Below, piece by piece: positions 37,036 to 46,625 of a stretch of 64,000 nucleotides of DNA (position 1 is the first letter of the stretch; each line of letters opens with the position of its first letter). Position numbers and translations under genes: made by a program. The notes beneath the pieces were generated by a model. It was not told the DNA's origin. It saw nothing but the letters and a program-made list of their open reading frames with translations, and did no database searches. The stretch lies in assembly GCA_036925085.1 (NCBI GenBank), contig JAUPFP010000033.1, positions 2,359,404 through 2,423,403 of the forward strand. The letters run 5' to 3'. The stretch comes from Brachycybe producta (taxonomy: Eukaryota > Arthropoda > Diplopoda > Playtdesmida > Andrognathidae).

Positions 37036-37227
37036 TTAGGCCTTGTCTCCACTGGGATGAAAATTTGAACTTTTTGAAAATTTCTACTGGTGATAAATGG
37101 AAGAAACGTGGTCCCGGCCCTCTCCCCGCCTATTCGCTATCACAGGCGGGGGCCACGTTTCTTCCATTTATCACCAGTAGAAATTTTCAAAAAGTTCAAA
37201 TTTTCATCCCAGTGGAAACAAGGCCAT
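37036..37227. mobile_element. Hairpin MITE, family G copy 3
   Basis: Arms GGCCTTGTCTCCACTGGG, TTTGAACTTTTTGAAAATTT, GGAAGAAACGTGG and their near-perfect inverses. This is the best preserved copy of family G. Confidence 0.88.
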
Positions 37228-37414
37228 AGGGAAGAATCACACACGCGTAAAAAAAATCCAAATGAATTTCACTTTGTAAAGAATTTAACAGAAATGTCAT
37301 ATATCTTTCAATGCAATGGACAACATAGAGATATTTTTTAATAATTTCTAATTCTAGATTTTTTTAAAATTTCTAATTCTAATTTCTGCTGGTTTAAATT
37401 TCAGCATGTGTGAT
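37228..37414. mobile_element. Family Q MITE, copy 2
   Basis: Starts GGGAAGAATCACACACGCGT immediately beside the family G hairpin and ends CAGCATGTGTGATTCTGCC. Shares GAATTTCACTTTGTAAAG with copy 1. Confidence 0.75.
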
Positions 37415-38214
37415 TCTGCCTTTAAATTTAAAGTAATTTTCTGCAAAAAATCTTCAAAATTTAATATATTTCAGACTTATGATTGTTTTAAAATTATAAG
37501 TTTGGAGGTTTTTTTTTTTTTTAAAAAATACTTAGTTTTGAAAATATTCCTAATGTCAAAAATGATTTTAAAAAATATTATTTTTCCTCATAATATAAGT
37601 ATATTAAAATAATATTAAATAATTATATGCTAGTTTAAAAACGCTCGTAGTATAGTTAAAATAAGCTAATTTTGTTCTGCACTTCGGGTCGAACCTTTGG
37701 TGACTACTACGGACCCCCGTTTATGATGAAATTGCCAAAATTTTGTCTATCCATGATTCAATTAAACTATATTCCAACGAGATAGTTTGATCGTTGATGA
37801 TGTTGATTATCATAACTGAGTTCCTGGAAATAAATTATTGAAACTTGAGTTCTTTAAAAGCTATAATTGATATCACTAGATTGATATTACAGATAAAATT
37901 AATGAAATTATGGCTATTCATAATTGGGACATTTTGTAATGAACCATCTTCCATAATGGTTCAACCACAAGTGCAGAAAAAAAATACAATTATAGTTATA
38001 GAATTGTTAAAGTTTTATGTACAATAATAATGATATACTAAATTTTTATTGAAAATTTTGTTTATTTTTTACAATTTATTTATTTTACAGTAGACATTTA
38101 AAAAAAAATGCTTGACTATTAAAAAAGGTAACTAAAATCGAAAATAATAATAAACATTTGAATTAACGCTAAAATATTGTGTATATTAAAAAAAATATTT
38201 AAAGTGTTTGTCTA
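37415..38214. other. SLC16 3' flank
   Basis: AT-rich. Near 38060-38090 the minus strand carries overlapping AATAAA signals about 130-150 nt past the SLC16 stop, a plausible polyadenylation region. Nothing else is recognised. Confidence 0.5.
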
Positions 38215-41200
38215 TTATATTTTATTTTCTCGTGTTTGTTCATGAAAATGATACAAAAGTGTAGTTAAAGCTGTAGTTAGTAACAAGATGCACCCACAGA
38301 CTGCAAGATAAACTGAGTATGATCCAGTGTAATCTGCAATAAATCCTGAAACAATGCAAAAAAAAAAAAAATTAATCAAAGTTGTAATTTTGAAAGACAA
38401 TACAACATCAAATATTAACCTTGAGAAATATGTTTTCAAAATAAAACATCAAATTTAATTTGAGAAGATGTTAAACGCATATTAATGAGAGTGCCACTGA
38501 TTTGTTGCCACTTGAGTGGCCACTTGATTAAAATTTATGTAATGTAATGTTAACTCTGGTTGTACTGCATTTTAAAAAGCATCAAGAAAGAAGAATTTCA
38601 GAATTGTTTTAGAAACTAGACGAGTAAAAATAAACTTTTGAAAGACCAAACTGCCAATAAAAAGTTTAATATTGCTCATCTAGTTTTTAAAATACATTAT
38701 AATTTATATATAATAACCAGAGTTCTAGCCTCTAGCCTCATGTTTTATGAACAGCTGATTTTCTAAGTTTCAGAAGCAACACTAAGAAGAGAAATTGAAA
38801 ATGTGTTAGAAACTAGAACGGTAACTGAATCACTTAATAGTATTTTCATATTGATTTCTTTCAAAATAAATTTGTCGTCAAAAATTAACAAAATATTGTC
38901 TGGTTATTGGTTAATGTTCAGTCATTTTCAAACTCGCATAAAAAGCTTATTTTGAAAGATATCAACATGATATTACCGTTCTAGTTCTAAAACACTTCAA
39001 GAAAGTTCAAGGAGTGTTTACACTTTAAAACCAGAGTAACTGAAAATAAGAAACGCCTAAAGTGAAAATTTTTCGGAATTTCATTTGATATTTTAAATTT
39101 TTAACTGAAAATTTGGCAAAAGAATATTAATTATGATGATTAATATTAATATGATATAATATATTATATTATTTATTTAAAATATATATTAGAATATTAA
39201 TTATGATAAGGAATATTATTAATATTAATTATTTTTTTATTGAATAGGTTGATGTGAAGCCAACCTGCTAATGGACCACCAAAAATCAGCCCAATGCCCG
39301 TCGTGAACAGAACATAGCCGTAAGTGACCGGCATTTCTCGCCTTCCGAAGATATACGCAACAATATTCGGCATTGCGCTCACGAAATTTCCCTGTCCATA
39401 ACCGATGAACCCCGACAGAACCACGAAAAGGATGGGAATTTTCACAACGATCATAAGGAACATAACCAGACTACATGCAGCCTGTACCACCATAAAATAT
39501 AAAAGTGGCTGCGTATGTTTCATAAGAATACCCGAAGCGAACCGTCCGATTATGTTTCCAACTCCGAGAGCGGTCAACGTCTTTTCGTAGTCTCGAGCAA
39601 ACCCTTTGGAAACTGTAAGATCTTTGTAAATAACCAAAGGAGCCATGAGACAGAGACCTCCGAGAAGGGACGTAAGCATCATTAACACGACACGAACATC
39701 CATAATGCGTTCTTTTACGGTCATCGAAACGAACACTTCTGTTGCCGGACAACTGTTGCTCGTCTTTAACAATTGTCCTGCCTTTGCAGTGGTGGACTGT
39801 TTTTTTCTAGGAAAAAAAGTGGCTCCGAAGACGTAAATGTTTAAAGTTATGGCACTCTGAAGTAGCAAGGAACCACGCCAGCCGTACTCGTTACCCAGGT
39901 ATTCGAGAAGGTTTCCGAAACACACGATACCGACACCTCCTCCGGTCAAACACAAACTGGTAGCCAAGAACAAGTGACGTTTAAAATACTGACCGATTGC
40001 TGCGATGCAACCACTGAAGCAAAGACTGAATCCAAATCCTAAAAAATGTTTAAAATTATATTTTGCTTTTGTCTGCCCTTATGGCGCCACTGCAGTGGCT
40101 AATGCTATGCTCCATAGACGTTTTTGTAAAATTTGGACCGAAAAACGTCATGCAAACTTTTTTTTTTAGAAACAACATTAGAAAAAAAAATTTAAATTGT
40201 TTTCAAAACTAGAATGGCAAAAGATTATGCTAAAACAGTTTTTTTTTCATAAATCATGAAAATATCTTATAGCAGTTTGAAAATAACCCGTTTTTAGGTT
40301 TTTCCATTGAAATTTCATGAAAAACTATTTTCGCCTTTTTCAACCTGTCATAAAAAGTTTATTTTGAAAGGTATATCATCACAAAGAAACTTTTAGCATT
40401 ATCACCAACTATTCTAGTTTGTAAAACACTTAACTGTTTTTCGTATAATGTCTCCTAAAATACGTTTGCTTGAAAAATAGAAATTTTCTCAAAACCACCG
40501 GTGAGACTTCCTGTAGAATATATAGCCACTGCAGTAGCGCCATTCAGAGAGACAAAAACGAAATAAATATCTATTCAGCCATAATGAAAATTGAAATAAT
40601 TATTGTTTAATTTGTTTTTATGTTACCTATTACGATGCCATAAGTGATGTAGAACATTAAAATACTATTACTGAAGTAAGTTGCGATGTAGCCCACGGAA
40701 GCTATGATGGCACCGATCTGTGTTGTACCACGGACACCAAATTTGCTCAAATAAAAGCCGGTTGCTATTGCTAAGAAAAGAAAAAAAAGACGATAATTTT
40801 AGGTAAGATGGTCATTTGGTGGTCATTTTGGTCAGCAATACGTAATGTGACAATATCTCTCTCTGTTCTCAAAGAGTACTTTTTTGGGCATGTGTCAATC
40901 TCCCTGTCACATAGTCCAATAAGGCTTAATTATTTTAAATGAATAATAAATTTATCTTTTAGCATATTTGAAGCATGCATTTCCATAACGTTGTAAATGC
41001 CACACAAGGATGAAATACGTTTTCAATCGAAAATGCGTTGTAAATGCCACGTTTTTTTTTTTTTGCAGGAGAATTTGCTTGTCACAAAAGTGTTGTTTCT
41101 AGTAGTAATAAACTAAAGTTGAATTGTTGTGCAAGTCATAACGTTGTAACAGCCAATATCAATTCAAATGGCAACATGGCTAGTCACTTAGTGACTATAG

Positions 41201-42970
41201 TCACGTTGTAAATGCCAACAATCTCACTATAGTGACAACTTGTCAGCATATGTTGCATGTTGGCGTTTACAACGTTTTGAAACTGACGCTGAAGTTTAAA
41301 ATGTTTTTGAAAAAAAATATTCTAATACCGATTAATAATTTTTAATATAGTCTTTTCATTTTTTAACTTTCTTTCTAAATTGTATTACAATATTTTCTAC
41401 TTTTAATGTAATTTGGTTTAGTTACTTTAGTAGAAAATTTGTTTTTCTATATCTCCTGAAAATTTTTAAATTTTGGCATCTACAACGTTTCGGAAATGCA
41501 CTCTTCCTTTATGGTAGAGAGGAAGTGTTTATGTAAATTTGTTTACATCATTCTGATCTTGGTACAAGTAAACTTGACATGAATTTAATAGAGGTTTAAA
41601 GTTTCTTTTTTAACATTTCGTTAACAAATTGAATGATTTACACTAGTTTAGTTGGACTTTGTGCATTAATAATACTAAAAGACAAACCATTTCTAGTAAT
41701 GAATCAAATGTACTGTAATTAAAAACGTTGCTTCAAATAAAACTAATTTACTTGTAATTATTTTTTTTTAAAAAAAAAACAACCTCAACCAAAAACAAAT
41801 CTACAAAAACTGTTTGTCATTTTGCCACACGATATTAGTCCTAATCTTTAATTATTCAAAATAATAATTATGAGTTACTTTTGTCATAAATAAGACTCAT
41901 TACTTTAATCCTTGAAGACATAATAGTAAAAATTAAAATGTTTTTTTTTTATTGTCGAATTCTGTACGTATTTCAGAAGCAACCACAACTAAAAAGAACT
42001 TGAATGTGTTTTAGAAACTAGAAGGGCTGCTCAATCAATTAACAGTATTTTCATGTTTATGATATCTTTAGAAATAAATCTTTAATTTTATAAGCAAAAA
42101 TTAAAAGAACATTGTTTTGCTTAAAGTTGAATCATTTTTGAAACTCAACATGAAAATACTCTTAAGTGACTAAGCGACCATTCTAGTTTCTAATACACTT
42201 ATTTATGTACGAGGCGCAATTTACGCCAAATGTACCTTAAGGTAATTTAAAGGTGTGTAAACGCGCTTCTCAAACTTTTGATTATTCTGTTTTTGAGGTA
42301 CAAAATGAAGAGAAATTTAAATGTTGTTTAAAAACTAGAAAGGTAGCTCAATCTCTTAAGGATATATTTTATATTTGTTATCTTTAAAAAAAAATAGCTT
42401 TTTTTAATGTCAGTTTGAAAATGAACCAACAGGAGATATTTTTTTTTTTAAATTTATGTTTACAAAAAGTTTATTCTGAAAGATAACAACACGAAAAATT
42501 GAACTACCGGCCTTGTAGTTTCTATTAATTTTGTGATTATAAATCACATTTTAAAAATGAATTGATCAAGAAATATCACTATACTGATATAATAAATGTT
42601 GTCCATTTTTTTTTAGGTTGAAAGTTTTCTCACCGAGTAACTTCAAAATTCAAAAAACGTTTATTTTTCCATAATTACCTGTAAGATTGACCATTGCCTG
42701 ATTCAAAGATCCAATCCAAGCAACTGTAGCTCTGGATCCATGATAGACATCACGAAGGACAGCAAAATAGACATTAAAAGATATGACTTGGCCCCAGACC
42801 AAAGCAGATATCATAAATGATGACATTAGGACCATCCAGGCCCATCCTCGGTCATCCTCTCCTCCTTCAACACCTGAAGTTAAATGCTTGCCCTGTTCTT
42901 GTTCAACTCGAGAATCATCAATTACAAATGCATCTTTGTATTTTAAATCCAATTCAGATGTTTTATGCAT
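38215..42970 (-). CDS. SLC16A: SLC16 (monocarboxylate transporter family) protein, complete, 4 coding exons
   Basis: Exons in coding order are 42970-42679, 40770-40627, 40038-39265 and 38345-38215, with matching phases and GT-AG junctions, giving 446 residues. The first coding exon follows a TTTTCAG acceptor at 42985, so a non-coding exon probably lies upstream. Family signatures are present: DRGWAW at residues 40-45 before TM1, and YFKRHLFLATSLCLTGGG at about 163 (TM5). A cytosolic loop rich in Lys/Thr/Ser separates the two six-helix halves, and GNIIGRFASG lies in TM8. The protein should be a 12-helix plasma-membrane carrier. By my alignment, the TM1 lysine and TM8 aspartate that serve proton-lactate transport in MCT1 are Ile and Asn here, so the substrate is probably not lactate. 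Introns contain family C and D repeats. The substrate is unknown. Confidence 0.93.
38560..39030. repeat. Two family C elements in SLC16 intron 3
   Basis: A short copy at about 38560-38710 (TTTTAGAAACTAGACGAG and inverted CTCATCTAGTTTTTAAAA) and a longer one at about 38740-39030 (GTGTTAGAAACTAGAACGG; GAACGGTAACTG mirrored by ACCGTTCTAGTTC). Confidence 0.75.
40064..40585. mobile_element. Palindromic element, family D copy 3, in SLC16 intron 2
   Basis: Left TTTTGTCTGCCCTTATGGCG, GCCACTGCAGTGG; right GCCACTGCAGTAGCGCCATT and AAATAAATATCTATTCAGCC. The core has GCTAAAACAGTTTTTTTTTC and the inverse of the shared TTTCAAAATAAACTTTTTATG-type motif. Confidence 0.8.
40976..41502. mobile_element. Foldback element, about 527 bp, in SLC16 intron 1
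   Basis: Ends TGCATTTCCATAACGTTGTA and, inverted, ACAACGTTTCGGAAATGCA. The motif ACGTTGTAAATGCCA recurs internally in both orientations (near 41030, 41200, 41265), around a nested CACTTAGTGACTATAGTCAC palindrome. Confidence 0.8.
41965..42530. repeat. Two family C elements in SLC16 intron 1
   Basis: Copy at about 41965-42215 (GTTTTAGAAACTAGAAGGGC; inverse ATTCTAGTTTCTAATACACTT) and copy at about 42250-42530 (TTGATTATTCTGTTTTTGAG; AACTAGAAAGGTAGCTCAAT). Confidence 0.75.
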
Positions 42971-42984
42971 TTTTACAATTTCAT

Positions 42985-43549
42985 CTGAAAATATTTTTTA
43001 CAAACTGGTTTTGCGTTTTTTTTTTTGCAAGTTATTTGAACTAATGTTTACTTCAAACTATTTTTTTTGTACCAACTTTTTTTTCCTCTTATCTTCTTAA
43101 ACTTGAGTCTTATAAATGTTGACTTTTGGTCGACTGATGATTTTCAACAAAATTTAAAATATAATTTTATAAAAAGTTATAGCCTCCCACTCGCTCTCTT
43201 CGTTTGCCAATGAATTTTGAGTATTTTTTTAAAGCCTCTAAGATTTTATTTCACATAAAAATAAGTCGGTATCTGGGCCAAGTTGAGTACGTAGGCCACA
43301 TATTGTTTTTGGCATCATCACAAATAATGTATGCGATTTGTTTTTCTTCTCTTAATTGTCTATAGTGTACATTTTTAATAATTAATCGTACTTAATTAGC
43401 TTAAGTTATTATTTTGTTTTCTTATTATCAGAAAAGGTTAGTTATTATTTTTTTTATTTTTTTTTTTGCAAAAAAGCCCTTTGCGAAATATGCAAATTAA
43501 GGAAGTACAATGGATTCGAATTCTGATTATTTTGCGTTTTAATGTAGTT
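42985..43549. other. SLC16 5' intron or flank
   Basis: Directly upstream of the first coding exon on the minus strand, AT- and pyrimidine-tract rich. No further coding exon was recognised. Confidence 0.45.
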
Positions 43550-44105
43550 TTAAAGTGTGAACGTCTTTCAAACTGTGATAATTCTGTCATTCAAGTGTAA
43601 AATTAATAGAAACAATAAATTGTGTTTTAGAAACTAGAAGGGTAACTCAATCACTTAATAATCATATTAATATCTTTCACAAAAAAAAAATTGTAAGCTT
43701 AAAGTTGGCTCATTTTCAAACTAACATAAAACTCTTATTTTGAAAGATACGAACAGGAAAATATCCTCGATTAATTGAGCTACTACTCTTCTAGTTTCTA
43801 AAACACTTTCAAGTTTCTTTTTTTTATATTTTACTCTTCTGAAAGACAGAATAATCAAGAATTTAAAAATTAGGTGTTGTTCATAAACCATCTTGAGGCA
43901 GTTTTAAGGTGTAAACGCCTCTCGAACTCTTGACAAATGCAAAATGGAAAGAAACTTGAATGTGTGTTAGAAACTAGAATTGTAGCTAAATCACTTAATA
44001 TTTACTATAATTAAATTTGGTATATTTCAAAGATAAACACACATTTAAAAAAAATCGTTTACTTAAAGTTAGTTTATTTTCGAACTAACATTTAAATTTT
44101 ATTTA
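43550..44105. repeat. Family C element plus a partial second copy
   Basis: A full palindrome at 43550-43895 (TTTTAGAAACTAGAAGGGTA mirrored by TACTCTTCTAGTTTCTAAAA) continues into a new left arm (CGCCTCTCGAACTCTTGAC) that stops near 44105. The head-to-tail pair shares the AACCATCTTGAGG boundary. Confidence 0.78.
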
Positions 44106-44246
44106 TATTATTTATTATAATGTTCTAAAATTCTAATAAAAGGAACCTTAAGAAAAGTTCTATTATTTTTTTTTGTGTATACACATGTTGTGAATTTAAA
44201 ACATTCATATACTGAATGCATGTATATAATTATGTTTATAAAATGT

Positions 44247-44320
44247 TTCATAATTATTATCACGTTAATTTCGTTGTCCTTTTTGAAGGACAACGAAATT
44301 AACGTGATAATAATTATGAA
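44247..44320. repeat. Perfect 35-bp hairpin with a TTTG loop
   Basis: The left arm 44247-44281 and right arm 44286-44320 are exact inverse complements with loop TTTG. Arm ends TTCATAATTATTATCACG and GTTGTCCTT. No mismatch in 35 bp within AT-rich decaying DNA implies a recent origin or a sequencing/assembly artefact. Confidence 0.97.
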
Positions 44321-44331
44321 CGATCAGGGTT

Positions 44332-44383
44332 AACGATCTAGGATTATTCTTATATTTTGATATAAGAATAATCCTAGATCGTT
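44332..44383. repeat. Perfect 24-bp hairpin with a TTTG loop
   Basis: Arms 44332-44355 and 44360-44383 are exact inverse complements (AACGATCTAGGATTATTC outermost) with loop TTTG, the same four bases as the hairpin 12 bp upstream. The short spacer also carries an AACGATC direct repeat. Confidence 0.97.
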
Positions 44384-45003
44384 TGCATTGAATATTGTTT
44401 GAGATTAAATAAGAAGCTTTTAAGAACAAGCTTTTCTTTAAAAAAACAACATAGGTCAGAATGGAATTTATTCTCAAAATGATGTAATTGACTTCAAAAG
44501 ATGCCTTTCCTAAATCTGAACGACTTTTTATAAAATTAAATCATTGTATTTATTTCAAACTGTTAAAATACAAATTTTATTTTAACTAACAGATATTAAT
44601 TATTTATTAGAACTATATAACAGAATTAAATATTTATTAGACTTTCATTTTATTCTTTAAAAAAAAATGAGGACGACAGCCATTATCAACACTGAAACCA
44701 CATTTCAACCATAAAAAATATACAATAGATAAAATAATACATAAAACAAGTTTTTCTAATATTATAAAGCTGTATTTCATTGGTGAATTCACATTTTAAA
44801 CATTAATCAAGACAAAAAATGACGAAAACACAACAAAAACCATAGTTCTAAATGCTGTACAATGTAAAGAAACACAAACAAAAGCCCCCATAACATGCAG
44901 CGCCACTTTAGTGGGGATTTTGAAAACATAAGCTTAGAAAATTTGGATTTATGTCAAGGAGGTTGTATCTCCTTGATTTAAGCCATACGTTTTCATCAAG
45001 ATA
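44384..45003. other. AT-rich DNA without a recognised gene
   Basis: No exon-like block. The only structure is decaying A/T-rich sequence before the family P element. Confidence 0.5.
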
Positions 45004-45280
45004 CACGTATGGAGGTAGCTCAACTAAAAGTGCATCCTTTGGAGCATTTTGTGCCAATCGTGAATATGGCCTATAGATCGCGCCACCTTTACTTAGAGCT
45101 ACATTTTTCTCATTTACAATATTATTCAATAAACATACGAAAATAATAAATGAAATTTGTAAAAGTGAGTCAAGGTTCTCTTTATAAAAAGAAATAGAAA
45201 TATAAGCAGGAGTAAGATGATTAAAAAGAACCTTGAAGAGAGGCGTTCTTCTCTAGAATGAAGTTGAGCTACCTCTATAT
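45004..45280. mobile_element. Family P MITE, copy 2
   Basis: Ends ACGTATGGAGGTAGCTCAAC and GTTGAGCTACCTCTATAT. Internal CCAATCGTGAATATGGCC, CAAGGTTCTCTTTATAAA and its inverse AAAGAACCTTG. An uninterrupted reference copy for this family. Confidence 0.82.
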
Positions 45281-45404
45281 TTGATTTTGTTTTTACAGTT
45301 CGGTTGCTAGCGACCTCTGAAGGTTTGTAGAGTAACTACACATTCCGACATCCATAGAACATATATAGCAATGTGACGTCATGTCTATTGAAATATATAG
45401 ACGC

Positions 45405-45443
45405 GATGTCTTTCGCTTGACGTTTCGTCAAGCAAAAGACATC
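45405..45443. repeat. 18-bp hairpin with a TTT loop
   Basis: The arm GATGTCTTTCGCTTGACG and its inverse differ at one base (a G-T type mismatch) around loop TTT. A TGACGTCA octamer lies just upstream near 45373. Confidence 0.93.
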
Positions 45444-46336
45444 GGGTCCGTAATTAAACACTGATCGCCGCCGCCAAACTTCGTAACAAATTAGCCGCTA
45501 ACCAACAGCCGATTAAAAATAAAAATTCTAGTGTATAATCTTCATATTTTAACTTTTAAAATTTTGTAAAGCAACTTCATGTTAGAAAAAAACGCCAAAA
45601 GTGAATGAAGAATCGTCTGCTTTTTGAAGCTAGATGGAGGACATTTGTCAAGGAGGACGACACACGAGGATAATTTCGTACGGCATGGCTAGCCATTTTT
45701 CAAGGGAGACGACATTGGGAGTGAATCTCGTATGCCCCGTAATCGTAAAGCAACTGAAGATCTTATGTACAGTTTGCGCTCTCTATTGGCCTTTTTTATT
45801 ATTACTTAATTAATATTAAAATACATGTATAATACATACTAAAAGATTTCAATAAAAAACATGTGTTAGTTGCGTTATATGTGAATAAAAAAAATATTAG
45901 AATAAATTATTGTTATAATGCATTATAATAATTTGATAAATATTCTGTAATAAAAAAAATCAATAGAAAAGATTTGACATTTTTTCAAAACTTAAAAACA
46001 TTTCAAAATGCTGATTTTGAACGTCTATAACATTGACTACAATAATCTGGTATTACAAACTGCATTTTCTGTGACGTCACAAAGCTAGCCCAGGGTGGTC
46101 TTTTTCTATTGGCTGAAAATTATGAGCACACCTTTTATTTTACAAATTTTGGCGACCTCTAATGTACAAATATTGAACTTGTTTAAATTAGTACTGTCCT
46201 CTAGTGAGCAATTTTGTTACTAGTATTTATTACAAGGAAGTTGTGTAGATGTGAAAGAAGCAAATGAAAGAACTCAGTGCATGATTTTTTTTTTTTGCAT
46301 TGGGTTCTCTTTTTTTTAATGTGTTTTGTGTGATTT
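45444..46336. other. Upstream flank of the first candidate PHACTR exon
   Basis: Contains a loose direct repeat (TCAAGGAGGACGACAC near 45650, TCAAGGGAGACGACAT near 45708) and a TGACGTCA near 46073. T-runs precede the ATG at 46337. No other gene is seen. Confidence 0.45.
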
Positions 46337-46625
46337 ATGGCTGTTATTGTTCGTTTCCGATGGATAAATTACGACGACGAATTCGATGATAAGAACGGTG
46401 GAAATAAGTTTTCTTCCACTGCTACTAATACTAATACTGCTACAATGAATGGAATCGTTTTGCCACCTTCTTCTTCTTCTTCTTCTGCTGCAAACGATCA
46501 AATTTGCCAAAGAAATAACTGTGATCCAACGAATTCTAGTCCTCCACCTTCTCCTCTCGATGCACCGTGTGAACGACACTGTGAGTCATCATCGTCATCA
46601 TCATCATTGTCGTCATCGCAAAAAG
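46337..46625 (+). CDS. PHACTR: Candidate PHACTR first exon 1
   Basis: An open frame from ATG 46337 runs 96 codons, then AAAAG|GTGAGT, a consensus donor in phase 1. The product is disordered: Asn/Thr-rich, several Ser runs and SPPPSPLD. G+C and codon bias rise well above the flanks, which supports real coding. The joined frame reads SSSQK-A-KKTSNG. An internal Met (MNGIVLPP) could be the true start. A TGACGTCA lies downstream near 46807. Confidence 0.6.

Noticed and set aside
39405-39836. Frames antisense to SLC16 exon 3
   Set aside because: Shadow frames of a well-supported transporter exon.
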